A stretch of DNA of 64,000 bases from contig VDFB02270651.1 of assembly GCA_007258455.2 (NCBI GenBank), positions 496,378,564 through 496,442,563 of the forward strand. The letters are read 5' to 3'. Position numbers and translations under genes: made by a program. Positions 50,095-61,916 of the stretch are shown piece after piece. How positions within the stretch are numbered: position 1 is the stretch's first letter; the number at the start of each line of letters is the position of its first letter. The DNA comes from Sequoia sempervirens (lineage: Eukaryota > Streptophyta > Pinopsida > Cupressales > Cupressaceae). The notes beneath the pieces were generated by a model, which was given only the letters and a program-made list of their open reading frames with translations, did not search any database and was not told where the DNA came from.

Positions 50095-50935
50095 GCAGCA
50101 CATGGCATGCCACCAAGACAATGCTATATCGAAGAGAGTCTCGCCATAGTCTCTTCGATGCGAGCAGAAAGGGCTGATGTGAAATGTAGATGAGACTCCC
50201 GAATGTCTAAGAGACATATTCAAATGTCTTCTCACCAACCTAAAGAATGATATGTCTAAGAGACTTGGACATGTCGAGGAGAAAATATAACATGTCTCAC
50301 CGACAAATTATATGGAGCATTCAACATTCAGGAAACAGAAAAATATCTCTTGGACATCGAGAGATTATCATAAAATAAATGATAGGTCACTGATAAAACA
50401 ACACGGACAAATGATAATGTCGAAGAGACATTGAAATATCGAGGAGAGAAGTAAGAGAGTCTCTTCGACATTCAAGGAGAAAAATATCGGCGAGACATAG
50501 AGACATCGAACAGACATTGGAAAAGGTATCATCGACATCATAACAAGGATATGTCAAGGAGACACAGGAGTATCGAGTAGATAATATCAAAAGTCTCCCC
50601 GACATCCTAGCACAAATGTAAACAAATGTTATCGATGAAACTAAGAGACATCGGAGAGAGGTGACCGCAGGTCTCCTCAACATGAAAAAGTCACATAGAG
50701 ATCATCAGCAAGTAATACCGCCAAAGGAAGAGATAAGGATATGTCAAAGAGACATAGGCTTGTCGGCAAGAGATATCTGCTAGTCTCATCGACAAAAGGG
50801 GGACCATAAGGGAAGAAACTGAAATGTAAATATTGAAGAAACCCTGCAACATCGAAGAGAGAAATCTAAATGTCTCTTAGACACTTCTCAAAAGATGGTC
50901 AAGGATATATCAAAGATAGATATAGACATTGTGAT
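50095..50935. repeat. Array of ATGTC-GAGAC motifs in both orientations
   Basis: About fifteen occurrences of a 12-14 bp motif close to ATGTCTAAGAGAC or ATGTCGAAGAGAC, and its inverse GTCTCTTCGACAT, spread irregularly on both strands (for example near 50149, 50192, 50253, 50418, 50460, 50550, 50735, 50870). Sequence between motifs is not repeated. The style recalls subterminal protein-binding repeats of CACTA-type transposons; that comparison is inference. It directly precedes the long ORF at 51272. Confidence 0.75.
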
Positions 50936-51271
50936 TAAAATCTCTTTGATAAAATATGAAATAATTATCACCGGATTGATTTGACTGATGAATTCATCAA
51001 AGAGACAACTGCTATTAATGTGCAAGTTGATAGGAATGGTGGTACAAGCGCCATTTATGAACCAGAGTTGGCTTGAGCATGCTAAATTTCGATAAATACA
51101 GCCTCCACGGAATCAAAATTCACTATGAATTGTGGCTAAGTATCTAGAGGATGGAGTTGGACGAAGCCGAGCAACTCAAAATTTCTGGCATTCATTCAAG
51201 TAAGTACATCTTGGCTCAACTAAACATAATTTTTTGAAGATAGCTTGAAGTCCAACACACTTAGGGTTAAA
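50936..51271 (+). other. 5' flank of the long ORF
   Basis: Non-coding; probably leader of the ORF that starts at 51272. No TATA box or intron identified with confidence. Confidence 0.35.
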
Positions 51272-54200
51272 ATGGATAAAACCCCAGAGAAAACAAGAGC
51301 AAAGAGGAAAAAAATAGAAAGTAGGCCACTTAATCAAGACTTAATAGACCAGTGTCCCGGGTTTGGGCCAAAAGCAAGGAGAACAACTCAATTAAATCCA
51401 TCATGTGAGACCCTAGAGGACAAGCACAAGAATTTGGGAGATGTGTGGACTCCGCACATGGGTTATGACTTGTTCATCTATCACTATAGGAAGAAGTATA
51501 GATATGGCCTAGTTTCAAACCCATGGAATTTGAATCTAGGAAAACTTGTGATGCCAAATGTTTTTGTGAATGTAGAACTAATTAAAACACTAGTAAAGAA
51601 TTATAATCCCAAAACGAGGGCAATTCACTTACACAATGGGTCACAGTTTATGATTATAACACAAGATTATATTTGTATGGTTTTCCAATTGGACACCTCC
51701 CTAAAGATGAAATTGTGGATGAGAGACTTTTTGGAAGAGTATCTCTCTATGGATACAAGCTATAAGAGGTGGAAGCTGCCTCTGCACAAGCCCAAAGGTC
51801 CAAGAAATCAACCTAGGAGATTTTCTAGTGATGAAAGTCCCCCATTTTCTATAGATTTTTTTGAAGAATACTATCAATAAACATACTATTCAGCTGGCCG
51901 AGTACTGGGAGTTGATTCCCCTACTAACATGACTATAGCTCCCATGGTTCTGGCTGCATATATTCAAAGCCAAGATGCCAGGCCCTATGACAATGCAGAG
52001 TATCTATCTGAGGCCATTAACAGTGCTCTTAATGCTATTAAGAACAACAGTGAAGTTATCTACTTCAAACACTATTCACTTCTTATGCATATGATACTGT
52101 ATGAAGGACAAGTGATGGGAATATGGGGAGAAGAATTGAGAATAAAAGATCTAGATAGTGATGGTAATTCTAGACCAGTGAAAATGTGTACATCAGTTTG
52201 GGATAGTAGATGTGGGAGATCCCACTACCTGTACTTCAAAGAAAATTTTGTCAAACCTTTATAAAAATTACTTGGCCACAAATGTGACTATAATCTATCC
52301 CCAGAAGTACAAAGGTTCCTCCCACCAAAGGAGAAGATTCATGATGGAAAAATAAATCACAATTGGGGAGATTGGTATGAGTTTGCAGATTGTACTATCA
52401 TTAGAGTATATGGATTTGAGGCAACACCATATTTACTGCCTAAGATTGTGCTAGATAGGGTTGCATACCTGGAGATCATAAGAAAATTGTCTTACTCAAC
52501 CTTCATGCATTTGAAAATATATGGAAGGAAAAGTTTCATGCCTTCCACTCTTTGTTTTGGTGACTTCACTATTATTGCTAATACAGGTTATGACTTGGTC
52601 GATAGTAAGCTGGATTATTATGGCTTGCTAGTAGGAAACAAGAGAAAAAAATTTGACCCTGAGCATTTCATCTATGATGCCAAAATTTCTCAAAAACTGA
52701 AAGGATATGAGCATGAGTTCCATGTCGATGATGTCATCAGGAACTTTGAGGAAAGTCAAGTGATAATGAGGATAAATACATACAATAGAATTGCTATGGC
52801 TGAGGCTTGGAGAATGAATAATAATCCAGCCTATGTCAAAGCTTTTCATGAAATTTGAGATCTTATGGAAAGAGTTGAGCAATTGCTTCTGCATGAAGAG
52901 GAAATAATAAAGGATGTACCTCTAGTGGCATTTGAGAAGAGAAGAAATGTTGGCTCTAGAAGGCAAGAAAAAAATATAACACCATTGGGCCATCTGTCAC
53001 CACAACCTACTCCAAAGGTAAGATTCTCAGTTGACACCCCAATCATGGTTGAAGATGATACTGAAGGGGAAGAAGAGGTCACACATATTAACACTCTTAT
53101 TATTCCCCAATATGAAATGCCACTGGAAAGGAGTGTGATTACCTTTGAAGCTTCCAATGAGCTATCTGATGATGTGAGACACTGTGCCAGTTAGGAATTC
53201 ATTACAGATGATGCATTTTTCCAAACTTCTGAATTTAAGGCTTTCATCTATGAGTATAATGGAAAGGTGGTAAGGGAAAGGCTAAAAGACATTGAATCTA
53301 AAAAGGAATCATATGCTTTTAAAGAGCTTCAACATGAAATTGATAGAGAGATGAAGAACAAGACTACTGAGAGAGGAAGAGCATTATTGCAAGAAGTTGG
53401 GGTTATGCTCCTTCCAGGGTGGGATATCAGTTCAACCATTGTGTTTGACAACTTTCTAAAGAGAAATAATAAAACCTTGCTCTTGACAGATGAAGCTGGT
53501 GATAAGATCTATACTGGATTAGGATATAATCCTGATAATCCTACTTTACAGATATGGGCACTTTACCCGCTAGGCAAAAATCCTTCCCTTATTGATCATG
53601 ATCAAATTTATGAACATCTTTTGGTGCAAAGGGTAGGAGAGACATATCCTATGGAAACTACTGACTTGAATGTAAATGTGGCCAAGTTCACCAAGGCTCA
53701 AATTTAGAAACTGATAAGGGATAAAAAGGGATTGATAAAAGAGAATGAAAGGCTAAAGCAAGAGTTGATCAGCTACAAAGATAGACTACTTTCTTCCTTA
53801 GGGATTTACTCTCCACTAGTTGATCATGAAAGAAAGGTGCTAGAAGCAATGTCACAAACTACCTACTGGAAATGCAGACATGATAAAGTTCAAAAGGAAC
53901 AAGATGAGTTAAAAGGAAAGCTCAAGACCACCATCTTTGAAATGGAATGAGAGATAGTCTACACAAGATTTAAAGTTATGTATAAGCATGTTGAACAAGT
54001 TTGGCATATTCATGACAAAACATATGCAACATTATTAGAAAATACTAGATTGAGTGACAAAATGAAGGAAGTGGAGTCTCACATCATAGAAAAGAAGGAA
54101 GATAACACTGCTATGCTACAAGAATATCAAGAGCTTATGAAAGCCCATAAATATTTCTATACCATCTTGACATAGTAGTTAAGTGACTTTGGACAATCAC

Positions 54201-54460
54201 TGAGTATGGCCTTTCCCAACTTCTTCGAGGAAACAAAATTGAAAGATTGGGATACATGGAAGGATGAGATATCCCACTATTTTCCAGTTGTTCTTGATGC
54301 AATCAATCGTGAAGATGAGGTACTTAAGAAAACACATCAACAAATTGGAAGAATTTTCAAATTGGAGTATGCCATGAAAGATATTATACATAATGCAGAC
54401 ACTCATGCCAAAAGTGGGTACATTGACCATTTGTCGAAGATTATCTCGTTCATTACATAG
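51272..54460 (+). pseudogene. Long unknown ORF, one frame, interrupted by stops only
   Basis: About 1060 codons from ATG 51272 (MDKTPEKTRAKRKK) stay in a single frame to 54460. They are broken by stops at 51878, 52262, 52856, 53192, 53705, 53948 and a double stop at 54173-54178, with no frameshift. The N-terminus is basic. Residues about 80-180 include GYDLFIYHYRKKYRYGLVSN and VKNYNPKTRAIHLHNGSQFM then ITQDYICMVFQL. This strand-helix style (L..FxPxT..F.L..G..f.iT..Dv...F.L) vaguely recalls plant-mobile-domain and DUF1985 proteins of transposable elements. A second globular part (53260-53700) includes GVMLLPGWDISSTIVFDNFL, and a coiled coil follows (53710-54170). The long size, AT-rich codon use and motif array upstream suggest a mobile-element protein, not a host gene. 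I do not know the function. Confidence 0.7.
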
Positions 54461-55615
54461 GCCGAGTAAGATAGGAGTAACAAGGACCGGAGTTTGATGG
54501 TTTCGATACATGATCATGGTACACGAGCCTTGAACAGGTCTTAGGTGATCATATGCACTTGCTAGAGATTAACGGACTGTAGTGCATCCACCAACAAACT
54601 CTCAATATTTTTATGTTTATGCTAATTATGTTTTACTTATGAAGCGATGTGACTTTTTGTAAACATGCCTGAAGCTTGTTGCTTCCCATACAAATAGGGA
54701 AACCAGGGCTTGATTTTGAAATAATCATCATCAGATCATATTCCATTAGAGTATGCATTAGTAAGAAGATAGGTTGCATAAACTGCCCATCCATATCATA
54801 TTAAAAGAATTTTGTTACAAATGCTTATATTTTGAAGTAATACAATGGAGCATACTACTTATAATTCGTAATCCATTTTTAGTGTTCAATTACTATGTCA
54901 ATTTTCATTGCTTATCTATTTCTTTGTTGTCTCCAAAGTGGTATTTTCAAGTTATTTAAGTCTTCAAGATTTATCAGAACACATTTGTTATTATTGTGTG
55001 GATGCTTTGATTGTTTTTTGGTTGATGTGAATTAAAAATCCTTTCAAATAGTTTACTTTAATTGGTCCCTGCCTAGGGTTAAAATCCTTTTAAAGAGGTT
55101 ATTTTATGACCATGTATATTTTTTTCTACATACTTCATCATAAAATTATTAGACCCATTATCACATATAGACCCACAAGAATGGTGAATGTGTCATGAAT
55201 CCATAATGGAATTCCTAATTCGATGATTATTTTATGATGCAATTATGACATGTGGAATTAATATGCCATTTTCTTTCAAATAGCTCATCTTTGGATTTGG
55301 GTGTTTATTTTATAACAGGGTTTTTGGGTGCCACTTTTTTTGGTGGTTTTAGATCATGGTTTTGTAATCACTACTTATATTTATATGATGCTTGAGATTT
55401 AATTTTAAATAAATAATTTTCTAGGTAATGATATGCTACTAGAATCACTCTAAATATTTGGTTGGTTATGCTCCTATAAACAAATTTTCCTTCAAGTTTA
55501 TTATAAATATGTTTAGACTATTGAATAGTAAATTAGGCTCTTTTGAGTGTGATTTCTTCTCCTAAAAGGGTTTTTACCATGTACACTTGTGTTGTGTTAT
55601 GTTTTTGTTTATGGT
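54461..55615. other. 3' flank of the long ORF, unassigned
   Basis: The ORF frame continues a little (to about 54541) through two more stops. Beyond, nothing is recognised. The T-rich right part leads into the second LTR element. Confidence 0.4.
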
Positions 55616-56889
55616 TGTAGACATCCAAATTTGGACACTTAATTTATCCAAATTTATCACTTTTCGTCTAAACATCCTCTTATCTGAGTTAATTAAGTAA
55701 TATTACTATTATTTAATTAATATCCTTAATTCTGCCAAATCCCTAAGGTATTTAATTAATAATTAAATACCTTACCCTTCTTAATCCCTTTTCATCAAAT
55801 GAATTAAATAAATATTACATTTATTTAATTCCTCACATGTCATTTTCATCTAATCCTAATCCATCTCTTAATCTCTTCATTAAGCATGTGCACATGCCTA
55901 ATCCTTGATTAGGATGTGTCACATCCTCCAACTTTTGCAAATTGGCTTCTAATCCACATTAACCCCTAATTATCCTCTAATTACTAATTAGTTAAACCTA
56001 ATTAGTACCTTGGTCAACTCTCCCCATCTCCCAAGGAATTTTTAATTCCTTTTTATTCACCCTAGGCTCCTCTCTTCCCCATGTGAATTTTTAATTCACA
56101 TTTTATTCCTTCTAGAATCCCCTTTTCCCATGCACCTTCTAGAATATTTGACTTGTCACATCAAGTCACATGTGACAAACTCCCACCTTGTGGGAACATT
56201 GTCTTATCCACCAGATTCTTCCAATCATTGTGAATTTTTAATTCACTTTTATTCACCCAAGATTCTTCCCATCTCCCAATGTACTTGGAAGGTACTTGTC
56301 CTTCCTCCACCTCATGTACCCTTTTGACACCTCACCTCCATCTCATCTCCCCTTAGCCACTTCACCCTCCACATGTCAAGATGTGAGGGCTTGTGGGTTC
56401 ACAACCCACCATAGCCCTTCATCTTGACCTTGTTGGATCAATCTTAACCATTGAATTCTCTAGAGAATTCAAGATCCTCTATAAATACCCCCTCCTCAAG
56501 GGCATTTTCAACACTTTTTGATTTGAGCAACTACATACTGCCCATTTGCTTTCTCAAGGACTTAGTCATTTTGCAACTATATGCTGCCATTTTGTGCACT
56601 CATCTAGCCTACAATTACATTCACTTGCATTTACATCCAAGCACATAGTAAAATCCTCCATTTTAGCCACATCAAGAGCCATCAAGGAGCATACATATCA
56701 TTCCAAGCAAGGGCCAATCAAAGGGATATCAACAATAAGGAAGGTAAAACCATTTGTGTCTTGTGCTATCTATTTTCCTTATTGTTTTGTCACTCTCTTT
56801 TGGCTAATCTTGAGGTTTCCTTGGTCTTTTTATCATTCGTATTTTGAGTTATTTTATGCAATAGAATAGGATAAATTCCAAAGTATACA
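55616..56889 (+). repeat. 5' LTR of element 2
   Basis: Starts TGTAGACATCC (sharing TGTAGACA with element 1) and ends AAGTATACA just before the primer site. TATAAATA at 56480-56487 is a good TATA box. The U3 carries several hairpins, such as 55745-55773 (14-bp perfect arms) and 55801-55831 (13-bp arms), and GTGAATTTTTAATTCAC-type repeats near 56090 and 56230. Confidence 0.85.
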
Positions 56890-56893
56890 TTTC

Positions 56894-56911
56894 TGGCACG
56901 CCCGGTGGGAC
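56894..56911 (+). other. Primer binding site of element 2
   Basis: TGGCACGCCCGGTGGGAC lies four bases after the LTR end. The type is familiar from plant Gypsy-class elements; tRNA not assigned. Confidence 0.75.
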
Positions 56912-56959
56912 CCACAAACAGGTTCCCATACTTTTACATTTGCTGTTGTTGAAGTTTTT

Positions 56960-57640
56960 GCAGGAACACATCGCAGAAGGGCGACTATGCCCCTATTTTA
57001 CTGCATAAGTGCAATTACGCCCCTATTTTCACTGCAGAAGGGCATGTGCGCCCACCTGGGCTGAAATTTCTAACATTTTTCTGCAGAAGGGCATGTGCGC
57101 TCACATTGGCTAAAAATCACTTTTTTTTTACTAACTTTTCTGCAGAAGGGCGTGTGTGCCCACATTGGCTGAAAATCACTTTTTTTTTACTAACTTTTCT
57201 GCAAAAGGGCGTGTGCGCCCACATTGGCTGAAAATCACTTTTTTTTTACTAACTTTTCTGCAGAAGGGCGTGTGCGCCCACATTGGCTGAAAATCACTTT
57301 TTTTTTACTAACTTTTCTGTAGAAGGGTGTGTGTGCCCACATTGGCTGAAAATCACTTTTTTTTTACTAACTTTTCTGCAGAAGGGTGTGTGCGCCCACA
57401 TTGGTTGAATTTCACTTTTTTTTACTAACTTTTCTGCAGAAGGGCATGTGCGCCCACATTGGCTGAATTTCAACTTTTTTTTTAACACTTTTCTGCAGAA
57501 GTGCAATTGTGGCCTCCTGTTTACTGTAGAAGTGCAATTGTGCCCTCCTGTTCACTGCAGAAGTGCAATTGTGCCCTTCTGTTCATTGTAGAAGTGCAAC
57601 TGCGCCCCTGGTTTGCTGCAGAAGGGCGACTGCGCCCCCT
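56960..57640 (+). repeat. Minisatellite in element 2 leader, GC hairpin units
   Basis: About seven 59-60 bp units share TTTTCTGCAGAAGGGCGTGT, GCGCCCACATTGGCTGAA and a T-run. They are flanked by shorter ~31-bp units CTGCAGAAGTGCAATTGTGC. Each unit contains GGGCGTGTGCGCCC, which can fold into a hairpin. Open frames here are repeat artefacts. Confidence 0.9.
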
Positions 57641-57814
57641 GGAAGCATATTCTTATGAAGTTGATGGAGAAAGCGGGATAAAATATCTAATATTCGCTTG
57701 CAGGGCTATCCATTTACTCAATCTTCTTTAAAATTATCTTTTCTGTTTGCATTAATCTAAGAACATAGCCTAATTAGGAGTAATATTCGTTGCTTGCTGT
57801 TCTTGTCTTTTTGT

Positions 57815-58190
57815 GTTACCCTGAGGGAGCATTAGCTTGTTTCCGCTTTCCCCTTGCACTTCGTGTGAGCCTGGGGAGTAGTTGGAAGCGGTTAGTGCTT
57901 TCTTCATAGTGGGACCTGCTTGGGGATTTCATCACCCCAAGGGACGATTCCAACCATGCATACCAGCGGGGTATACAAAGGGGGGAGAGCGAAAGCTGTA
58001 CCCCAATCCAGTCACATCGTAATTGGCAGAGCGTCAAAGCTAGGGTGATACCTAGATAGACGTGAAGAGTTGGTCTGAGCCCTTTAGTATCTCGCTGGGG
58101 TTCCCGACTCACGCTTGTGATAGGCTGGTGTTCACGGTTGTGCCTCACGTACCGAGAGTATATCGAGGACTCCCTAGATACCTTGTGCAT
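57815..58190 (+). other. Leader block shared by both LTR elements (copy in element 2)
   Basis: GC-richer block with TTCCCCTTGCACTTCGTGTG, CCTGGGG and ATCACCCCAAGGGACGATT, in the order seen at 33985-34330 of element 1. Non-coding on both strands as far as I can see. Confidence 0.6.
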
Positions 58191-58344
58191 CCTAGATTAA
58201 GACCACTTTGGCCATACCCTTAACACTAATCATAGGGTTGTATTTGCTTGAGAGTGTTTTCTTGTGAGAAATCAGTGAACTTTTGACAGTTTGGCCTTAT
58301 CATTATCATTTTAAAGTCCTTTCCATAGCCATTTACATAAAACC

Positions 58345-58462
58345 AAGCCTCTGATTCGCTGCAGAAGTGCAATTATGCCCCTGATTCACTGCAGAAGTGC
58401 AATTACGCCCCTGTTTCACTGCAAAAGTGCAATTACGCCCCTGGTTTGCTGCAAAAGGGCAA
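58345..58462 (+). repeat. 31-bp repeat units, second array
   Basis: Four units of CACTGCAGAAGTGCAATTAC-GCCCCTG type, the same family as in 57500-57640, separated from them by the shared leader block. Confidence 0.85.
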
Positions 58463-59029
58463 ATCTACCTTCTTGAATACCCAAAATCACCCCGTTTGGA
58501 TCCTTTCAGCCTTTAAACCATTATTTAACCATTCCCAACCATTACCTCATCATCCCAAGCCTTTGTTTTGTCACTTTAAACTTTCAAAAAACCCCCGTTT
58601 GACCATTTTAAACCTCCATTTCATTATTCCAAACTTTCGTTCAACCATTCTAGATCCCCATACATTCTCCACGGTTATCCTTAATCCCCCATTCATTCTA
58701 ATTTCTCCCTAATCCACCAATCATTTCTTACCATTTGCATCTCCAAACACCACCCATAACCAAACCGTCCTAACCTTGTGTTACAAAGCGGTTATCCAAA
58801 TTGACCATAGTGCTTGAACTTGATTATTAGTCCTTAACTTCGACCCCAATCAATTTTCCTCCATCTTGAGGCAAATTCGGTGGCGTAAGTTATCATTTTC
58901 AACCCAATCAATCCATTCCTATCTTAAGGTGGATTCGGTGTCGTAATCACCCTCTTAATCAATTAAAGCTCTTGGTTATTAAGGGTAACTTCCTTTGATC
59001 AAACTCAAGGTCTCCCTCTCATCTCTTAT
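58463..59029 (+). other. Element 2 interior, unassigned
   Basis: Pyrimidine-rich. A phrase AAGGTGGATTCGGTGTCGTAA occurs near 58925 and again near 59640, and a variant near 58868, so this part is a degenerate repeat. Confidence 0.45.
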
Positions 59030-59420
59030 AATCAAATCCAATCCCATCAAATCCAAATTCATTCAAATCAAATCCAAATTCATTCAAATCCAATCAAATC
59101 CAATCCAATCAAATCAAATCCAATCTAATCAAATCAAATCCAATCCAATCAAAATCCAGTCCAATCCAATCCAATCCAATCCAATTCAAATCCAACCCAA
59201 GTCTAATCCAATCCAATATAATTCAATCCAATCAAAATCTAATCCAATTCAAATCAAATCTGATCCAATTCAAATCAAATCCAATCCAATCAAACCCAAT
59301 CAAACCCAATCCAATCCAATCAAATCCAATCAAATCCAATCCAAACCCAATCCAATCACAACTATCCAATCAACATTATCCAGTCATCTAATCCTCTCCA
59401 ATCAAACCAATCTAGTCCTT
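59030..59420 (+). repeat. (AATCC/AATCAA)n simple repeat
   Basis: Nearly pure CAATCCAATCAAATCCAATC-type pentamer and hexamer words over 390 bp. The open frame here is an artefact. Confidence 0.92.
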
Positions 59421-60085
59421 TAATCAAATCCATCCAATCATCTACCTGATCCAACCATTCTTCTACCTAATCCAATCAATCATTTTCCCCATCCAAATCC
59501 CTTGAACATCATTTCAGAAGTTATCTTCCAAATTGACCTAGGTGTTTGAATCCAATCATCATCATCAAGACCTACTTAGGATTGTCATCCATCCTGAGAT
59601 AATCATCACCATTAGCCCTATCAATTCACTTTCAATCTCAAGGTGGATTCGGTGTCGTAATCATCCGTTTGTGCTTTAAATCGATCAATCATCAATCAAT
59701 CTTATTCAATCCGATCCAATCACATCCCTATCCAATCATCCATCTATCGAATCCCATCAAAATCAAAATCAATCCCATCACATCATCCAATCATCCTAAT
59801 CTAAGCTTTAATTCAATCCTCATCTGAGCTTGAATTAAATCACAATCTGAGCTTTCATCCATCTCCATCCAAAATCGTTGATCCATCCTCTTTATCCTTT
59901 CACCATCATGAATCCTTATCCTCCATCAATAGTGGTCAAGGGAAACCCTAAATTACATTGATAACGATAACGAAAGTCTTGTTGATCAAGAGGAATATGA
60001 CATAGACCCCCTTGACACTATCATTGCTAGTAAGCTTTCTCCACCCACTTTCCAAAATCCAATCACCCCCTCGAGTTATCCCATT
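59421..60085 (+). other. Element 2 interior before the ORFs
   Basis: Same pyrimidine-rich style. From about 59960 the frame of the next ORF is already open (DNDNESLVDQEEYDIDPLDT), so the original protein may have begun upstream of 60086. Confidence 0.4.
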
Positions 60086-60529
60086 ATGTCTTCATCCATG
60101 CCTAATCACGTTGTTTCTACCTTTGACAAGGGATATCCGTCATATCCATCATACCCTTCATCTACATCATCCTCTTATCCAACACCCACATCCTCTTATC
60201 CTAGTCTACCATCTCAATACCCCTATCCTAATCCCCCATCCACATCCTCCTATCTAAATCCTTCATCCACATATGCCCACTACCCTAATCTTCCATGCCA
60301 ATCTACTCACTCTAATCCTACATTTGTATCTTCCTATCTTAATCCTACATCCACACCCTTTTACCTTAATCCTACATCCACATATCCTCATCCTAATCCA
60401 CCATCCCAATACCTTATTATAATTCATCCCTCACATCCTCTTGTCCCACTACACCACCTATATCCTCTTGTCCTAATCCACAATCCATGTCCCCCTATCA
60501 TAATTCACCCTCCAATATCCTTACCTTAA
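60086..60529 (+). CDS. Element 2 ORF, Tyr/Pro/Ser-rich
   Basis: 147 residues from ATG 60086, dominated by Y-P-S and S-S-Y-P words. It resembles in style the Tyr/Pro/Ser-rich middle of the element 1 ORF. Probably the N-terminal part of one original protein, now cut by a frameshift. No domain recognised. Confidence 0.4.
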   Translation: MSSSMPNHVVSTFDKGYPSYPSYPSSTSSSYPTPTSSYPSLPSQYPYPNPPSTSSYLNPSSTYAHYPNLPCQSTHSNPTFVSSYLNPTSTPFYLNPTSTYPHPNPPSQYLIIIHPSHPLVPLHHLYPLVLIHNPCPPIIIHPPISLP

Positions 60530-60801
60530 CCCTCCATCCAATCCTATTCTCCATTTACTCCTAGTCCTCCATCCAATCCCATTCATCCATATACTCCTAG
60601 CCCTCCATCCAATCCTAATCCCCATCTACTCATAGTCCTACATTCAATCCCATTCCTCCATCTAACCCTAGTCCACCAATCCATAATCCCTCATCCATTT
60701 CTACCACCCTAGCCAAGCCAACCATATGCAAGTCTCTCATTTCAGAAGTTCTCCAAGGACTCATTACAAAGAAGCCATCCCCAACTCCACATCTTGAAGT
60801 C
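60530..60801 (+). other. Spacer between ORF fragments of element 2
   Basis: Low-complexity TCCATCCAATCC words. Near its end the frame of the next ORF is open (EVLQGLITKKPSPTPHLEV), so this is coding debris. Confidence 0.4.
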
Positions 60802-61674
60802 ATGGAACCATGCCATCCCAATCCATCATCCACGGTCACTAGTGATGAGACCCTTCTCCACACCACACCTATCATTGTTGTTACCACCCCTAGCACTGAT
60901 CAAACCATTGAAACCATTGAACCCACATCTCCTACTATGAGAGCCACTGAACCCATTGAAGACACCCAAGTCCAATCCACTCCCTCTACTCCTAGATCCA
61001 CCCAATCCATCGAAGACACCCAAGTCCAATCCACTCCTTCTACTCCTAGATCCACCCAATCCGTCAAAGACACCCAAGTCCAATCCACTCCCTCTACTCC
61101 TAGATCTACCCAATCCATCGAAGATACCCAAATCCAATCCACTCCTTCCACAATTAGTGTCACTAAAATCCATTCCCATGAATGTTTTGAATCTTCCATC
61201 CCTCCATCTTCCCCACTTGAAGAGTCCCAACAAGACTCCATTATCATGCCTCCCACACACAATGAGTCATGCCAAGAGTCTAATCCAAAGCATGCTAGCA
61301 TATCCTCTTCTCTAGATCAAGATCCTACCATCCCATCTAGTCCACCTCAAGATCACAGTCACCCATCCATTCCATCCCATGATCCCCTTGTCATTCAAGC
61401 TTCCACTGCTCCATCTCCATCTCCATCTCCATCGCATGAGCCTACTACCACAAATTCAGATCCTATCATGGCCCCTACTCCCTCTCTTGATGTTGCTATC
61501 CCATCATCTCCTTCTCATGATCCCCCATCATCGCCTAAAAATGCTATCCCCTACTTGCATATCCCCTTGGTCCTCTCACATTCCTCCATGGTGGTCTCCT
61601 CGCAGAAGAAAAACAAAGCATATACACCAACCATCCTCTTCCACCTAATAATGAAATCACATCATTCTTCTTGA
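60802..61674 (+). CDS. Element 2 ORF, Ser/Pro/Thr-rich with 18-residue repeats
   Basis: 290 residues from ATG 60802. Residues about 52-120 hold roughly four copies of an 18-residue unit, DTQVQSTPSTPRSTQSIE, encoded by 54-bp tandem repeats. The later part has NESCQESNPKHASISSSLDQ and PSHDPL, homologous to the element 1 ORF. It ends by a one-base shift just before the G-patch. Function unknown. Confidence 0.6.
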   Translation: MEPCHPNPSSTVTSDETLLHTTPIIVVTTPSTDQTIETIEPTSPTMRATEPIEDTQVQSTPSTPRSTQSIEDTQVQSTPSTPRSTQSVKDTQVQSTPSTPRSTQSIEDTQIQSTPSTISVTKIHSHECFESSIPPSSPLEESQQDSIIMPPTHNESCQESNPKHASISSSLDQDPTIPSSPPQDHSHPSIPSHDPLVIQASTAPSPSPSPSHEPTTTNSDPIMAPTPSLDVAIPSSPSHDPPSSPKNAIPYLHIPLVLSHSSMVVSSQKKNKAYTPTILFHLIMKSHHSS

Positions 61675-61880
61675 ATTACAAAAATCCTATCCTAGATCGA
61701 ATACTCAAGAAAATGAACTATCAAGGAAAAGGTTTAGGCCTTCATGAGCAAGGTATTATAGAGCCCATCCAAGCTAAAGAACATTTGTATCCACAAGGTC
61801 TTGGATGTACTACGCACGACTTGCAATCCAAAAATGTTGGTACAACCTCTAGATGTCCTCAACGAGCCTTTTCCAAATGA
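61671..61880 (+). CDS. G-patch region of element 2
   Basis: ILKKMNYQGKGLGLHEQGII then EPIQAKEHLYPQGLG is a clean G-patch: aromatic, G-x-G-L-G, Q-G-I, P-I, and the closing G-L-G. Such motifs bind RNA or activate DEAH helicases, and occur in some retroelement polyproteins. It is in a different frame from the preceding ORF (one-base shift). The frame continues, with stops at 61878 and 62175, into the WIPKK block. Confidence 0.75.
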   Translation: MNYKNPILDRILKKMNYQGKGLGLHEQGIIEPIQAKEHLYPQGLGCTTHDLQSKNVGTTSRCPQRAFSK

Positions 61881-61916
61881 AATATCAGCTCTTCCCATCG
61901 CCCCACCAGATCATAT

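Noticed and set aside
56960..57640. CRISPR-like array of 60-bp units
   Set aside because: Units are contiguous with no unique spacers, and the context is a plant retroelement; it is a minisatellite.
57816..58190. 124-residue minus-strand ORF in the leader block of element 2
   Set aside because: It opposes the element's orientation, and the shared leader block of element 1 has no matching ORF.
58995..59423. 142-residue ORF rich in N, P, I, Q, S
   Set aside because: A translation of the AATCC/AATCAA repeat.
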